A stretch of 64,000 nt of DNA from Symbiodinium natans (taxonomy: Eukaryota > Sar > Dinophyceae > Suessiales > Symbiodiniaceae), in NCBI GenBank assembly GCA_905221605.1, contig CAJNDS010002521.1, positions 102,501 to 166,500 of the forward strand, given 5' to 3'. Shown in pieces: positions 33,884 to 45,344 of the stretch (its first letter is position 1; each line of letters starts with the position of its first letter). The position numbers and the translations under genes were made by a program. The notes beneath the pieces are model-generated. The model ran no database searches and was not told the origin of the DNA. It saw only the letters and a list, made by a program, of their open reading frames with translations.

Positions 33884-34934
33884 CTCCCCCCCCCCCGAGC
33901 TTTGAGGAGGGTTGAGGGTTGAAGTATGGGCGCTTGGGTTGTGTAGGGTATATGCGGGGTGTAGAAGGCCTCCCCACTTCAGTGCCATCCCATACTAAGG
34001 GCGCTTCCAACTGCCACAATCACTCCACCCCAAACCCCTCATCCCCTAAAAATCCCCGAAACCCTCAAAGCCCTCAAGCCCAAACCCTAAACCCCCTAAT
34101 CCCCTAAACCCCAAATCCCCGAAACCCTAAAAGCCCTCAAGCCCAAACCCTAAACCCTGAACCCTACGCCCCTCCAAGAAGCGCGAACCTAACCCCTACG
34201 AACCCTACGAAGCGTAAACGCTACAACCTTACGCCCTACAACAATTGCCCCCTGAGACCCTGAATATTGGGATGTTCCCCCCTTTTACGAACAGTCACAA
34301 CGACTATAGTACCCCTTTCCTAACCCCTATTAAGGACTGTTAGTATAAGGGTAACATCCCAACCTGAAAGCCTGAAACCCTACAAGCCCTAAAAAACAAC
34401 AAGGTGGGTGGGGGTAGTTAAGAACCCAATGTGAAAACCCATAGACACCAATAGAAAAAAGTCCTTAAAACCCTCAAAGCCCAACAGCAAAAACCTTCCA
34501 AACCCCAAAACCCTCGAAAACCCTCAGAGACTTCAAAATCCCTCAAACCCCTCAAAGCCAAGGGCCGGCTGCTAAACCCTAAACCCTAAATCCTAAACCC
34601 TAAACCCTAAACCGTGATCCCTTAACACCTAAACCCCAACCCCCCAAATCCTAAAACCCTCAACTCGAGAGCCCTACTCAAAGGCGCCAAAAAAGCAAGC
34701 AAACAAAAACACCCTTCATGGGTTCCCCTACTACCCCCCCTAATTTCCCCACTTAAACACCCTTAACTACTTGGCTGAACTCTCCCCAAATAGCCTCAAA
34801 TGGCTTTTATAGGGGGGGGGGGGGTAGTAAAGAGGGTCTGAGGTTTAGGGTTTAGGGTTTAGAGAAACCCAACCCGGAACTTGACAACGGCAAAAAACCC
34901 TGGAAAACCGTGGCCCGGGCCCCAGGGACTTGAC

Positions 34935-34964
34935 CAACGCCCCGGCCCGTGGCAGCTCCCAGAC
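34935..34964 (-). CDS. Candidate copy R exon: VWELPRAGAL
   Basis: A 30-bp exon, phase 0, acceptor AGAG/GTC and GT donor. VWEL..AG resembles the W strand end of a WD40 blade. Short, so moderate support only. Confidence 0.45.
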
Positions 34965-35517
34965 CTCTCAGTTCAGGGTTTAGGGTTTAGGGTTTAGGGT
35001 TTAGGGTTGAGGGTTTGGGGTTTGGGGTTTAGGGGTTAGGGGTTTAGGGTTTAGGGTTTAGGGTTTAGCGTTTTGGGGCTTAGGGTTTGGGGTTTAGGGG
35101 CTGAGGGTTCAAGGTTTCGATTAAGGTTTATGCTTGCTAATGCAACCAGGATCTAGGGTTTAGGGTTTCAGTGGTGCAAGAGGGTTTAGGGGTTGAGCGT
35201 TTAGGGTTTGGGGTATAGGGCTTAGGGCTTAGGGGCTTAGGGGCTTAGGGGCTTAGGGGCTTAAGGGCTTAGGGGCTGGGGTTTTGGCGTTGGGCTCTGG
35301 GGCTCAGGGTGTGGGTTTAGTTTAGAGTTCAGGGTGTCGTTTTTGTTTCTGTTCTTTCGGTCAGATGTTCGAGCATACTTGTAAAACCCCAAAGCCCCGA
35401 ACCCTCAGTGTCTTAGGGCAATCCGGGCACAGGCTACCCAGCAGTTCTAAGCCGAAACCCTAAACCCTAAAGCCTAAACCCTAAACCCTAAACCAAACCC
35501 TAAGCCGGGACCCCGGC

Positions 35518-35567
35518 CAAGCGTCCGGAAACCACCGACCAGGCATGGACCTCCCCGTTGTCGCTAC
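35518..35567 (-). CDS. Candidate copy R exon: WD40 SDNGEVHAWSVVSG
   Basis: Encodes SDNGEVHAWSVVSGRL following a split Gly; acceptor TCAG/GT, GC donor, 50 bp. A clear D.G.V..W....G WD40 pattern. Confidence 0.75.
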
Positions 35568-35698
35568 CTGAGCGGAAGTTGGGCTTAGGGTTTAGGGTTT
35601 AGAGCTTAGGGCTTAGGGTTTTGGGTTTAGGGCACGGGTTTAGAGTTTAGGATTTAGGGCTAGAGCCTTTAGAGGCTTTCGGGTGCTTGGATCAAGGC

Positions 35699-35756
35699 CG
35701 CTTGGCTCAAAGTCTAGTTTCACTGCCAGCGGTCTTTGATGGAAAGCACACCCGGC
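35699..35756 (-). CDS. Candidate copy R exon: WD40 strand PLAVKLDFEPSG
   Basis: Encodes AGCAFHQRPLAVKLDFEPSG; acceptor ACAG/GCC, GC donor, ends in phase 1, matching the next exon. The V.LDF.PSG motif is WD40-like. Confidence 0.6.
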
Positions 35757-35949
35757 CTGTGATCCACTGGGCTCTCACGTTCGAACCCTCAACCCTAAAG
35801 GGTTTAGGGTTTAGGGTTTCGTCCCCTAAACCCGAAACCCTAAACCCGTAAACCCTCACCGCCAGGGACGGCCAAAAAAGGGAGGGGGGGGGGGGTCTCC
35901 AGAATTCTGAACGAGGGCTTTTGAAGGGGCTTCGAAGCCCTCCATGCCA

Positions 35950-36055
35950 TCAACTTGGGATGGTCCCCCTTAAACTAGCAGTCCTTAATCGGGATTATAG
36001 GAGGGGATACTGAAACCCCTATTCAGAAGTGTTAGTATAATAAGGAACATCCCAA
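35950..36055. mobile_element. Foldback element, family D
   Basis: Ends TTGGGATGGTCCCCCTTA and TAAGGAACATCCCAA are complementary. A sister copy lies at 34268-34362 with the same ends. Confidence 0.7.
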
Positions 36056-36311
36056 CCCTCAACCCGAAACACTTGAAAGCCTAAGAACTCCAAAAGCCCT
36101 ACTCCCGCCTCGACCCTGAAACCTACAGCGCTAAGTCAAAGGCTCCCCAAGCCGGGAACCCTCCCCCCCCCCCCCCCCCCCCCCCCCCAAAAATAAAAAA
36201 AAGGAAAACAAGTTTAGGGTTCAGGGTTTGGGGTTCCGGTTGTAAGTTTAAAACCTGCCCTGGGCATCTAAACCCTAAACCCCTAAACCCTAAACCCTAA
36301 ACCCTGGCTAC

Positions 36312-36347
36312 CATCTGGGGGCTGAGTAAGCGGCCTGTTGCCACGGC
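36312..36347 (-). CDS. Candidate copy R exon: AVATGRLLSPQM
   Basis: Phase 0, acceptor GCAG/GCC, GT donor, flanked left by CCCTAAA and right by TTTAGGG-like repeats. VATGRLLS is a WD40 turn. Phase-compatible with exon 19 and with the next candidate, but a strand ending in W seems to be missing between them. Confidence 0.5.
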
Positions 36348-38501
36348 CTGCCGAATGCGAACCACGTGCGAGGTTGGAGAAGTTGGGTTTAGGGCTTAGG
36401 TCCAGGGTTCAGGGTCCGCGGTTTAGGATTTAGGATTCAGAGTTTCGAGTTTAGGGTTTAGGCTTCAGGGTTCAGGGTTTAGAGTTCCAGAGAAGGGTGC
36501 GATCTCCGGCTCAGAGATCCCTAGACATCTGGGAAGATGCTAAGTTGGGTTCTAGGATGCTTTAGGTTGCCCAGTAACCGAGGATTCAAAGCGTACCCTC
36601 TGTTGCTTGAAGCCCAAACCCTAAACCCGAAACCTGAAACCCCAAATCCTAAACCCACCAAAAAAGTGATAAGGGTACTACTACTGGGCATCCTAGGAGG
36701 AAGTTGTTGAGAAAGTCGCATTGCAGCAAGTCCGCTGGCAGCAACACATTCGCACAGTGCTATTTAAATAGACAGATGCCCAAACCCTAATTAGGCCCTA
36801 AACTTTAAACCGTAAACCCTGTACTCTTATGCACCACCTGCGCTTGGCCGATTTGAGCTGAACCGTGCTGAACCGTAAGCCCTCGCTGATGGCAAAGATA
36901 GAAATCAAATTGCTTCCTTTTTGGGGACCAGTTACGTAAGGCCAAAATAAACCCGAATTGCGGACACAAAATAAAGATAAACTAGCCGTCATTAATTGCG
37001 GGCAACATCAAGGATAAGATGAGAACCGCATCATTCTGGCTCCAGTTGCGATCCGGTGTTCGGTTTCAGCCTGACAAAGCATTTTCGTTTGCCGCACCAG
37101 TCCTTCTTAAATTCCTGCACAAGTAATCACATAGTCCCTTTGGGCTGATATTACGACTGAGGCGTAGGGTTTCGGGCTAAGAATTAAGGTTTAAGGGCGG
37201 ATACAGGGCAAAAACTCCCCCCGCCCCCCCCCCCCCCCCCCCCCCCCCGGTAATCGATGCCGTTTGGGGCCATCTTTACGCGGTTTGGATTTTTGGAAAG
37301 GAGTCACTCCCCCCTGCAGCCACCCGGGGAGGCCTAGGCGCGTCACACGAAATACTCTAAGACGCCAGATCTCCCCACATGAAAGTAGTCTTATTTAAGG
37401 CTCCCGGTATACTTCTAAAACTTCAAAAATGCCTTGGAGCAAATACCTGCAGTGCTGTTCACAAAGTGGCACGTGATGGCACGTGCCTCGCTTCAGCAAT
37501 TTTGTCCAAAGGCGTATAGCGTCAGCCTGATGCGGAGCCATCAAGGCTGCAAGGCGCCGACTGCGCAGACAGCATGCCTTCTGTCCTCGGATTTTTGGGC
37601 GAAAGCCGTGAGGAACCACGACAAAGCCAGGCTGAAAGCGAGGCTCCAACTTGAAACTCAGAACCGCGCTTGCACAGGCTACAGTAAAAGCTCCAAGTCC
37701 AGGACACGTCCGGCGTCTTTGGACCAAAAGTTCACTGGACTGCTCCGAAGTCTCTCGATCCTTTTTGGGCAACTGGGCAGCAAGAAGTCTTGGCGCGGCA
37801 AACTGTGAAAGCAGCCAATTCAGGGCGCGAAAATGCGTTTTCCTTAGGTTTTCAGCAAAAATTAAAAGAGCAGATCACGTTTACAACCATGCGGGTTTGG
37901 CACCTTTCCACCAGTCCTGAGTATAAGCTGATCGACGCGTAGCCAGCGCCAAAACCTTCCCACGGGTTCTCCGTCCTCTCTACTGAGGTCTTGATTATGT
38001 CTTCTTTATACAGAAGGAAAACAGGTGTGCTGAAAGCAGCCAAAAACGCATTTTTCGGGCGTGAAAGTGTGTTTATCTCAGACGCAGTTCCGAGCAAACC
38101 GGCCCAACAACCCTGCAAAAAGAGTCTTGCTAGGCCTGCATGCCCTCATAGCCTCGTCCTGCTACCGCGCATCACAAGCTTGTGAACTGCTGAGGCTTCT
38201 CCAGTGAAGTAGTTCTACTGTCAGAGCTTTGAGGGAGGGATCTTCCCTGGCAGGAATGGACAGCCAAGCAGCATTTTCGAGTCTGCAAAACGCGTTCTCG
38301 CTATGTAACACTAACTTAAGCACGACGCCAGACGGATTCCCTGACCAGAATGCAAATTGACCCTCAGTCGTATGGATATGTTTTGGATGCTTGCTGCTTC
38401 ATGAAGCGCCCGGACTCATCCACGGTCGGGTAGAATCTGAAGCAGGGACCCCTCCTCCAACATAGCGGTGTAGCTGTCAAAAACACAACGGCCAAATCAG
38501 T

Positions 38502-38954
38502 TTGGAACAACATATTGCTCAGAGCGCCGTTGCGGTAGTGCATGAACTCCTGGGAGGTAAGCGCGCAGAAGCCATGGCCAGAACGAGAACCCGCAAGGGC
38601 ACTGACAAGTGCGCTGGCACGGCAGCTAGTCCCGGGACGCTTGGCTGCAGAAAGAGTGTCATTGGATCAACGACACGGACTGGTCAGCTCAGACCCGCCC
38701 TGAGACACGTCACTACTTCTCCCCTCAGCTCTCCGATCAGAAAACATGCTCAACGCGAGGGCCAGGCAGGAAAGAAGGTCATCATGTGCGTTCTTCGGGC
38801 TGAGCGAGCCGGTGATAAAGATGACGCCAGACACGACAAACTTGCTGGCAGTAGATCACAGCAGCCTCACACATGCTGGACACTGATTTTACTGAGTATC
38901 ATATCGTTATTGGACGCGGGAGCACGAAAAAGGGTATTAGTGAATGATGTATAG
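38502..38954 (+). CDS. 150-codon open frame in telomere-free island, unrecognised
   Basis: Starts MEQHIAQSAVAVVHELLGG, then becomes Arg/Thr/Ser-rich. No domain, no splice support. Could be chance. Confidence 0.2.
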   Translation: MEQHIAQSAVAVVHELLGGKRAEAMARTRTRKGTDKCAGTAASPGTLGCRKSVIGSTTRTGQLRPALRHVTTSPLSSPIRKHAQREGQAGKKVIMCVLRAERAGDKDDARHDKLAGSRSQQPHTCWTLILLSIISLLDAGARKRVLVNDV

Positions 38955-39364
38955 TGAGCACAACGTGTTTCAGCGAAGCCGCCCAGAAGCACAGCAGCAC
39001 TGCCACGGAAAGGCCTCAGAGACTCGAAAGAATGTGTGAATGCAAGGCACGAAGAGTTGCGTGCAGATACGCAGAAGCAGGATATTTTTGCGCCCAGCAG
39101 GAGTCAGTCCGTGCGCTGGTTTTGACTGATGCCGGACTGCTACTTTTGCAGCTGTAGGCCTACAAACCTTGTCCGTGCGCCACCTATAGCTGTCCCCGAA
39201 GCATGTCAGTACTTGTAATATTCGTCGTCTGGACAGAACCAGTGTGAAGGTGTTTTACAGCCACGGGCACTCACACTGACGGACTATTTATCTTTGGCCT
39301 GCCTCATTCTCTCTCCTCCGTCGCTCTTGAAGTCGAGGCCGATCGTGCGCACAGCGACTGAACA

Positions 39365-39670
39365 TCAGCGCGGCAAAGTCTTCATGGCTGTTGGGGATGG
39401 AAAGGGCGTGGAACCTTGGACGCAAGAATAAAAGTGGAAGATTTCTTTGTAATTGCGCTGCAAGCGCAGTAGTAGGGCTTGGCACGCACGCCCATCATAG
39501 CCAAAATCGGCCAAGTCCAGCACGGATCGTTGAACATCTTGCGAGATGTGCAAGTCACCCAATCTTTCTGCCTCAGATCGCAAAAGCGAAAGCATGGCGA
39601 GGCTCATGTGGGAAGCCTTGTTCGCAAAGCACGGTGAGGGCACTTGTTCTTGTGCCGAGCTCCACATCAT
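39365..39670 (-). CDS. Open frame SLLRSEAERLGDLHISQDV, unrecognised
   Basis: A 101-codon frame in the telomere-free island with helical composition (DLADFGYDGRACQALLLRLQ). A second minus frame (39573-39866) overlaps it; joining them would need a splice or frameshift near 39630. No domain recognised; the plus strand is also open. Confidence 0.35.
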   Translation of the reverse strand: MMWSSAQEQVPSPCFANKASHMSLAMLSLLRSEAERLGDLHISQDVQRSVLDLADFGYDGRACQALLLRLQRNYKEIFHFYSCVQGSTPFPSPTAMKTLPR

Positions 39671-40147
39671 CTCCCAAGTTCACGCTGTCTTCGTCTCCGG
39701 ATGGCGCCAGAAGTCCTGCCTCGGGGCGCAGGTGATGGCAAACCAACCAAACCATGTCTCTGGAATAACCCGAACTGCAGAGGAGATGCCTATCACACAC
39801 GTCCGCTGCTGCTGCCGCTGCTGCTGCTGCTGCTCTTGCCACTGCCTCTGCCTGGAGGATTGCCAAGTCTGAAAACGGCTGTCCTTGGTTTTGGGCCCTG
39901 GCAGAGAAGAAAGTTCAGAAAGAACCCCATGGCTGATCGATGATAATTTAGAGCTGCGCTAACTGCGCCAGTGACGTTGGTGTCCTTTGGTTTGTCCCGA
40001 ACTCTTTCTCCTTTTTATATTTCTGCAATTTACTTAAACCTCTTTTGTATTCATAGGATAATCTACTTAAACCTCACTCTAAGGCCAAATGCTCTTTCTG
40101 TGTCTCTCTTCATGTCTATCTGTCTATCTCTCTCCATCCCTATCTTC

Positions 40148-40177
40148 TTTCTTTCTTTCTTCCTTTCTTTTTTTTTT

Positions 40178-40231
<54 letters not shown>

Positions 40232-40238
40232 GCTCTCT
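40148..40238. repeat. (CT)n microsatellite
   Basis: T-rich then CT dinucleotide tract. Produces spurious Ser/Leu frames. Confidence 0.95.
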
Positions 40239-40685
40239 CCTTTACGAGACGGCTCTCCCGACTCTGGACCATGTCTTTAAAGACACGTTCCGGGACAGTC
40301 AGCCCCCCTGTCGAAATGGGGATGCTGCTGCTGCGTTCCAAACCGCGACCCCCGTCCAAAAACAAGGATGTCATTAGGCAGACCACGCAAGCGCAGCAGG
40401 GGTACGAAGCAATGTTATTGCGACGTTGCCCGCCGGGAGAAGGCGGTAAGGGGGCTCGAGAGGCTGGTTGTTGATGGGAAGGGGGGGGCAGGGAATTCAT
40501 GTTGATGGCGGTGCTTGCGAGGCCAGCGCATAATAGAAACCCTTTCACGTACGCAAATTTATTGTTAGTGCACGAAAAAGCCCTATTAAATGTACTTATT
40601 TATAAACTGGTGCATTGGATTAGTATAAATTATATTCAATGTGGGGCCTTTGTCCTTTTACTTTTCCCCCCTTTAATGCTGTAGG

Positions 40686-41304
40686 TTGGGTTCGGCCGGT
40701 CCACACTAACAGTCAAATAACGCCGTGGCCTTATAACACACAGGCCAAAAATAGCACCAGGAATCCCAGTCAATTTTAGCATTTACCGGGTGCTTCTTTT
40801 TGTGGGTCTGCTGGTGGTGACTGTTAGTCACATAGCAGCAGAAATAGCACCAGAAATAGCACAAACAATAGCACAAAAAATAGCACCAGAAATAGCGCCA
40901 GGAATAGCACAAACAATAGCACAAAAAATAGCACCAGAAATAGCACCAGAAATAGCACCAGGAATCCCAGTCAATTTTAGCAGCTTAGCATTTACCGGGT
41001 GCTGTTTCTTGTGGGTCTGCTGATGGTGATTGTTAGTCACATAGCACCAGCAACAGCACCAGAAATAGCACCAGAAATAGCACAAACAATAGCACAAAAT
41101 ATAGCACCAGAAATAGCACAAACAATAGCACAACAAATAGCACCAGAAATAGCACCAGGAATAGCACAAAAAAATGCACCAGAAATAGCACCAGGAATAG
41201 CACCAGGAATAGCAGGAATCTCAGTCAATTTTTTGGCATTTACCGGGTGCTTTTATTTGTGGGTCTGCTGGTGGTGACTGTTAGTGTGGACCGGCCGAAC
41301 CCAA
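40686..41304. mobile_element. hAT-like non-autonomous DNA transposon (MITE), 619 bp
   Basis: 30-bp perfect terminal inverted repeats (40686-40715 and 41275-41304), beginning TTGGGTTCGGCCGGTCCACA, are flanked by identical 8-bp direct repeats GCTGTAGG (40678-40685 and 41305-41312). An 8-bp target duplication is the hAT superfamily hallmark (P elements also make 8 bp). No transposase frame. Inside, a TTTACCGGGTGCTT...TGTGGGTCTGCTG block occurs three times, separated by two minisatellite stretches of 12-bp units (ATAGCACCAGAA / ATAGCACAAACA). Confidence 0.88.
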
Positions 41305-42425
41305 GCTGTAGGTCAAAGCCCCATTATAATATAAGGCTTTCAGAAAGGCTTTTAACACAGCATGAAAGGGCCCTTAATTAATATACTACTGCTGGGCCCA
41401 TAATGCTAATACGCTGATAGCCCCGCAAAAATTGTATAATTCAGGGGGAAAAGGGCACAACAAGAATATTAATGACAGGCCCATGCGTTGACTCACTGCC
41501 TTTCATTACGATTATTATTGCGGGGTTCACTGCGTTCACCTTTCCTCTCATAGTATAACGATTAGCAGGCTCATCCTGGTACGCGCTCCAAGACCCCTTA
41601 AAAAGCCTTATATTCATTCATGCGGCTTTTCCAGGAGCCAGACCGCTCTCATCCTATTCTTGTTTCGTTGACACAGCTTAGATACTTCGTGCGTACACTC
41701 AGTACTTTCACTCCCCGCATAAGTGCATCAACTGTACTCTCTTCACAGATATATTATTAGAAGCATGAAGTGAGTTTACGAACGTGGGGAACGCGAGCAC
41801 TTGTCCGTACGAATCCTATAACCGCATGAGATCACGACATTCACTGGCCCCCATAAAAGTATAAGGCAAGTTAACGCACGCTTAGAATCAACGGGGGATT
41901 CACTCAATTTGTAAAGCCAATATTAAAGTCACTACGGCGCATGAATTTGCCCGCAAAATCCCGCAATTTAATATTGTATTTCTAAAGATTGAAACCTTCA
42001 TGAACGACTCTGGGGGAAAACGCCCATTAAAACATAAAATTCATGCGTGCCTTATAATTACATACATATACATATATACATACATACACACATACATATA
42101 TAATTAACATATATATATATATATATATATTCATAGGGCTTTTCGTGGAGTCGCGAGTGCAGGAAAAGAGTAAATGGATATAGTTCGCGGGCTATTATAA
42201 TAAAGAACTCATGTTGTGCCCGCGTGTTTCGCTCGTGAATTACGCTCGCTTGTGGGTTTAGGGTTTAGGGTTTAGGGGATTTGCGCGCCTAGCTATGAGT
42301 AGGTGTAGGCCCGGGAGTGCACTTAGGGTTTGGGGCAGCAGGCAAGAAGCCTTCAGCTTCTACACCAGCCCGTGAACCTCCCGGTACCCGAACCCTCCCT
42401 CACCTTGCGGCCCTGAGGCCCTGGA

Positions 42426-42580
42426 TACTTGGAGGTTCATGGTACTTACTAACCACTTATAACTGTACTTATAACCCTACTTATAATTGGGATAACCCCT
42501 ATAAGGCCCTTTAGGGGTATTATAAGTAGGGTTATAAGTACAGTTATAATTGGTTAGTAGGTACCATGAACCTTCAAGTA
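42426..42580. mobile_element. Palindromic foldback element, family A
   Basis: 155 bp, a full copy with TACTTGGAGGTTCATGGTAC ends and internal complementary arms. Its upper end is 9 bp from candidate exon 19. Confidence 0.92.
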
Positions 42581-42588
42581 TACAGAAC

Positions 42589-42621
42589 CCGCGCATCTCC
42601 ACACTGCAGGAGAGTGGTGGC
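42589..42621 (-). CDS. Copy R exon 19 (WD40-like)
   Basis: Encodes ATTLLQCGDAR, phase 0 at both ends; acceptor GGAG/GCC, GT donor. It fits the strand after HGK. A 155-bp palindromic element begins 9 bp below it, in the following intron. Confidence 0.6.
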
Positions 42622-42871
42622 CTCCCGACCCCAAATCCTGAACCCAAGAAACCCAGTGCTCTTCAGTTCAGGCTGACTCTTACGCAACCAATGTGGGAGG
42701 GAGGGAGGGAGGGGGGGGGGATTGTGATGAACGTCCTTTTAAAGGATGGGCCATGGGATAAGAGCCCGTCAGAAGAACCCTGAACCCTGAACCCTAAACC
42801 CTAAACCCCAAACCCTGAACCCTGAACCCTAAACAAACTGGGCTTCCAAGTATACGGCTTCTGGACTCCGC

Positions 42872-42919
42872 CTTGCCGTGCGTGGAGAAGGCAATGGCTG
42901 TCACCGTGCCGGTGTGGCC
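42872..42919 (-). CDS. Copy R exon 18 (WD40 GH exon)
   Basis: Encodes GHTGTVTAIAFSTHGK, 48 bp, phase 0; acceptor CGAG/GGC, GC donor (AAG/GCGGAG). A clear GH...V..IAFS motif, continuing in frame from exon 17. Confidence 0.85.
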
Positions 42920-43169
42920 CTCGGAGAGCTTTGCTTAGAGCAGGCCTAAAAAACCCTAAAAACCCCAAAAACCCTAGAAACCCTAAAACTCCTAAAAACC
43001 CGTAAAACCCTAAAATCCCTAACTAGAAGAGGGATGGCCCGAAAGCATCGATTTGCCGTGCGTTGACTCCATGCAGTTGACTCTTTGCAGCCGAAGTGTG
43101 TGCGCTTGGACAAATGTATGCACTTACATGGTTGCATAGTCACTTGTACACTGCACTTGTCTGATTTGC

Positions 43170-44925
43170 GATGGTTTTGGAACCAGCGAATTCGGGGACC
43201 ATGGTATACTTGCGATGCTTTTGGAACCAGCGAATTCGGGGACCATGGTTTTCGCGATAATGGTTTTTGCGATGGTTTTGGAAACAGCGATTTCGGTGAC
43301 CATGGTATTTGCGATGCTTTTGGAAACAGCGAAATCGGGGACCATGGTATTTGCGATGGTTTTGGAACCAGCGAATTCGGGGACCATGGTTTTCGCGATG
43401 GTTTTTGGAAGCAGAGAATTCGGGGACCATGGTTTTCGCGATGGTTTTTGGAACCAGCGAATTCGGGGACCATGGTCTTTGCGATGGTTTTGGAACCAGC
43501 GAATTCGGGGACCAGGGTATTTGCGATGGTTTTGGAACCACGATATTTACGAGGTTTTCGAGGCCCCGGAAGTCGAGTCCCATGATATTTGCGAGGTTTT
43601 CGAGGAATTCGAGTCCCACGATATTTGCGAGGTTTTCGAGGCCCCGGAATTCGAGTCCCACGACATGTGCAAGGGTTTCGAGGAATTCGAGTCCCGCGAT
43701 ATTTGCGATGGTTTATTTGCGACGGTTTCGACGCGCAAGCTCCGGGTGTCCGCGGCGGGAATGCTATTTGCGAGGTTTTCAAGTATGTCCGGAATTCCGC
43801 TTCCATGCTATTTGCGGTGTTTTCAAGCGCCCAGATGTCCATTACCATGCTATTTGCAGTGTTTTCAAGCGCCCATGTCCGTTACCATGCTATTTGCGGC
43901 GTTTTCATGCGCCCAGATGTCCGTTACCGTGCTATTTGCGGTGTTTTCAAGCGCCCAGATGTCCGTTACCATGCTATTTGCAGTGTTTTCAAGCGCACAG
44001 ATGTCCGTTGCCATGCTATTTGCGGCGTTTTCATGCGCCCAGATGTCCGTTACCGTGCTATTTGCGGTGTTTTCAAGCGCCCAGATGTCCGTTACCATGC
44101 TATTTGCGGTGTTTTCAAGCGGCCAGATGTCCGTTACCATGCTATTTGCGGTGTTTTCAAGCGGCCAGATGTCCGTTACCGTGCTATTTGCGGTGTTTTC
44201 AGACGCCCAGGGCGTCCGCGGCGTACTATACGTTTGTACTACAAAAGTCTACTTTCCAGCCACGGAAGCTCCGGGTGTCCCCGGCGTACTACGTCTGTAC
44301 TACAAAACTCGACTTTCCAGCCACGGAAGCTCCGCGTGTCCGTACTACAAAAGTCGACTTTGGCACCGTGACCACGCCGAAACCCGCAGAGGGGTTACGT
44401 TCGTATGTCAAAAAACGCAAAAACACGATGGTTTTGGCACCGCGCCAACGCCGAAACCCGCAGAGGGGTTACGTTCGTATGTCAAAAAACGCAAAAACAC
44501 GATGGTTTTGGCACCGCGCCAACGCCGAAACCCGCAGAGGGGTTACGTTCGTATGTCAAAAAACGCAAAAACACGATGGTTTTGGCACCGCGCCAACGCC
44601 GAAACCCGCAGAGGGGTTACGTTTGTATGTCAAAAAAGGCAAAAACACGATGGTTTTGGCACCGCGCCAACGCCGAAACCCGCAGAGGGTTGTCTGCGCC
44701 CACGAAAAAAAGTTCCAAAAACGACGGTTTTAGCACCGCGACCCGGCGATTACCCGCAGAGGGTTGTCCGCGGTCAGAAAGAAACGTCAAAAAACGACGG
44801 TTTTGGCACTGCGACCACGCCGAAACCCGCAGAGGGTTGTCCGCGGACACAAAGAAACGTAAAAAAAACGACGGTTTTAGCACCACGACCACGCCGAAAC
44901 CCGCAGAGGGTTGCAATCCCGATTG
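43170..44925. repeat. Composite minisatellite with evolving 42-bp to 74-bp units
   Basis: Successive blocks: 42-bp units with GAATTCGGGGACCATGGT (43170-43545); 36/42-bp units with GAATTCGAGTCCCA (43546-43705); about eleven 42-bp units with CCAGATGTCCGTTACC (43757-44210); two units of about 60 bp with GTACTAC (44220-44345); about eight units of about 74 bp with CCGAAACCCGCAGAGG (44360-44920). Most blocks share a TTTGCG/GATGGTTTTG core. Open through 588 codons in one frame and long in others because the 42-bp period is a multiple of three; not treated as a gene. Confidence 0.93.
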
Positions 44926-45002
44926 GCGATGTCAACCCAGCCTGCCGCCTTAGAAAGAGTAATTTTAATTTAGAAATCTAGGACTGGGTACGAAGGTCTA
45001 GG

Positions 45003-45344
45003 CAATTCACTCATTGCAATTCACTCTATGCAATTCACTCTATGCACTTCACTCTATGCACTTCACTCTATGCACTTCACTCTATGCACTTCACTCTATG
45101 CACTTCACTCTATGCACTTGACTCTGTGCACTTCACTCTATGCACTTCACTCTATGCACTTCACTCTATGCACTTCACTCTATGCGCTTCACTCTATGCA
45201 CTTCACTCTGTGCACTTGACTCTATGCACTTCACTCTATGCACTTCACTCTGTGCGCTTCACTCTATGCACTTCACTCTATGCACTTCGCTCTATGCGCT
45301 TCACTCTATGCACTTCACTCTATGTACTTCACTCTATGTTGTTG
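45003..45344. repeat. 14-bp minisatellite (TATGCACTTCACTC), about 24 units
   Basis: Near-perfect 14-bp units; variants are mainly A to G. All three plus frames are open because three units equal 42 bp. It abuts the composite minisatellite. Confidence 0.97.

Larger units (their letters stand above)
36990..42250. other. Telomere-repeat-free island, 5.3 kb
   Basis: The only long stretch without TTTAGGG units. It holds the hAT-like MITE, a CT microsatellite, a CAG/CTG trinucleotide tract near 39807-39835, several 60-150-codon frames without recognisable domains, and an AT-richer unique part (41313-42240) in which I see no gene. It lies inside the presumed copy R intron between 42589 and 36347, so it could be a large insertion. 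Confidence 0.75.

Noticed and set aside
40790-41277. IAPEIAQTIAQ repeat protein
   Set aside because: It is the 12-bp minisatellite inside the MITE, read in frame by coincidence of period.
43215-44981. 588-codon open frame as a giant repeat protein
   Set aside because: It coincides with a composite minisatellite, several other frames and the opposite strand are open too, and there is no non-repetitive core or splice support.
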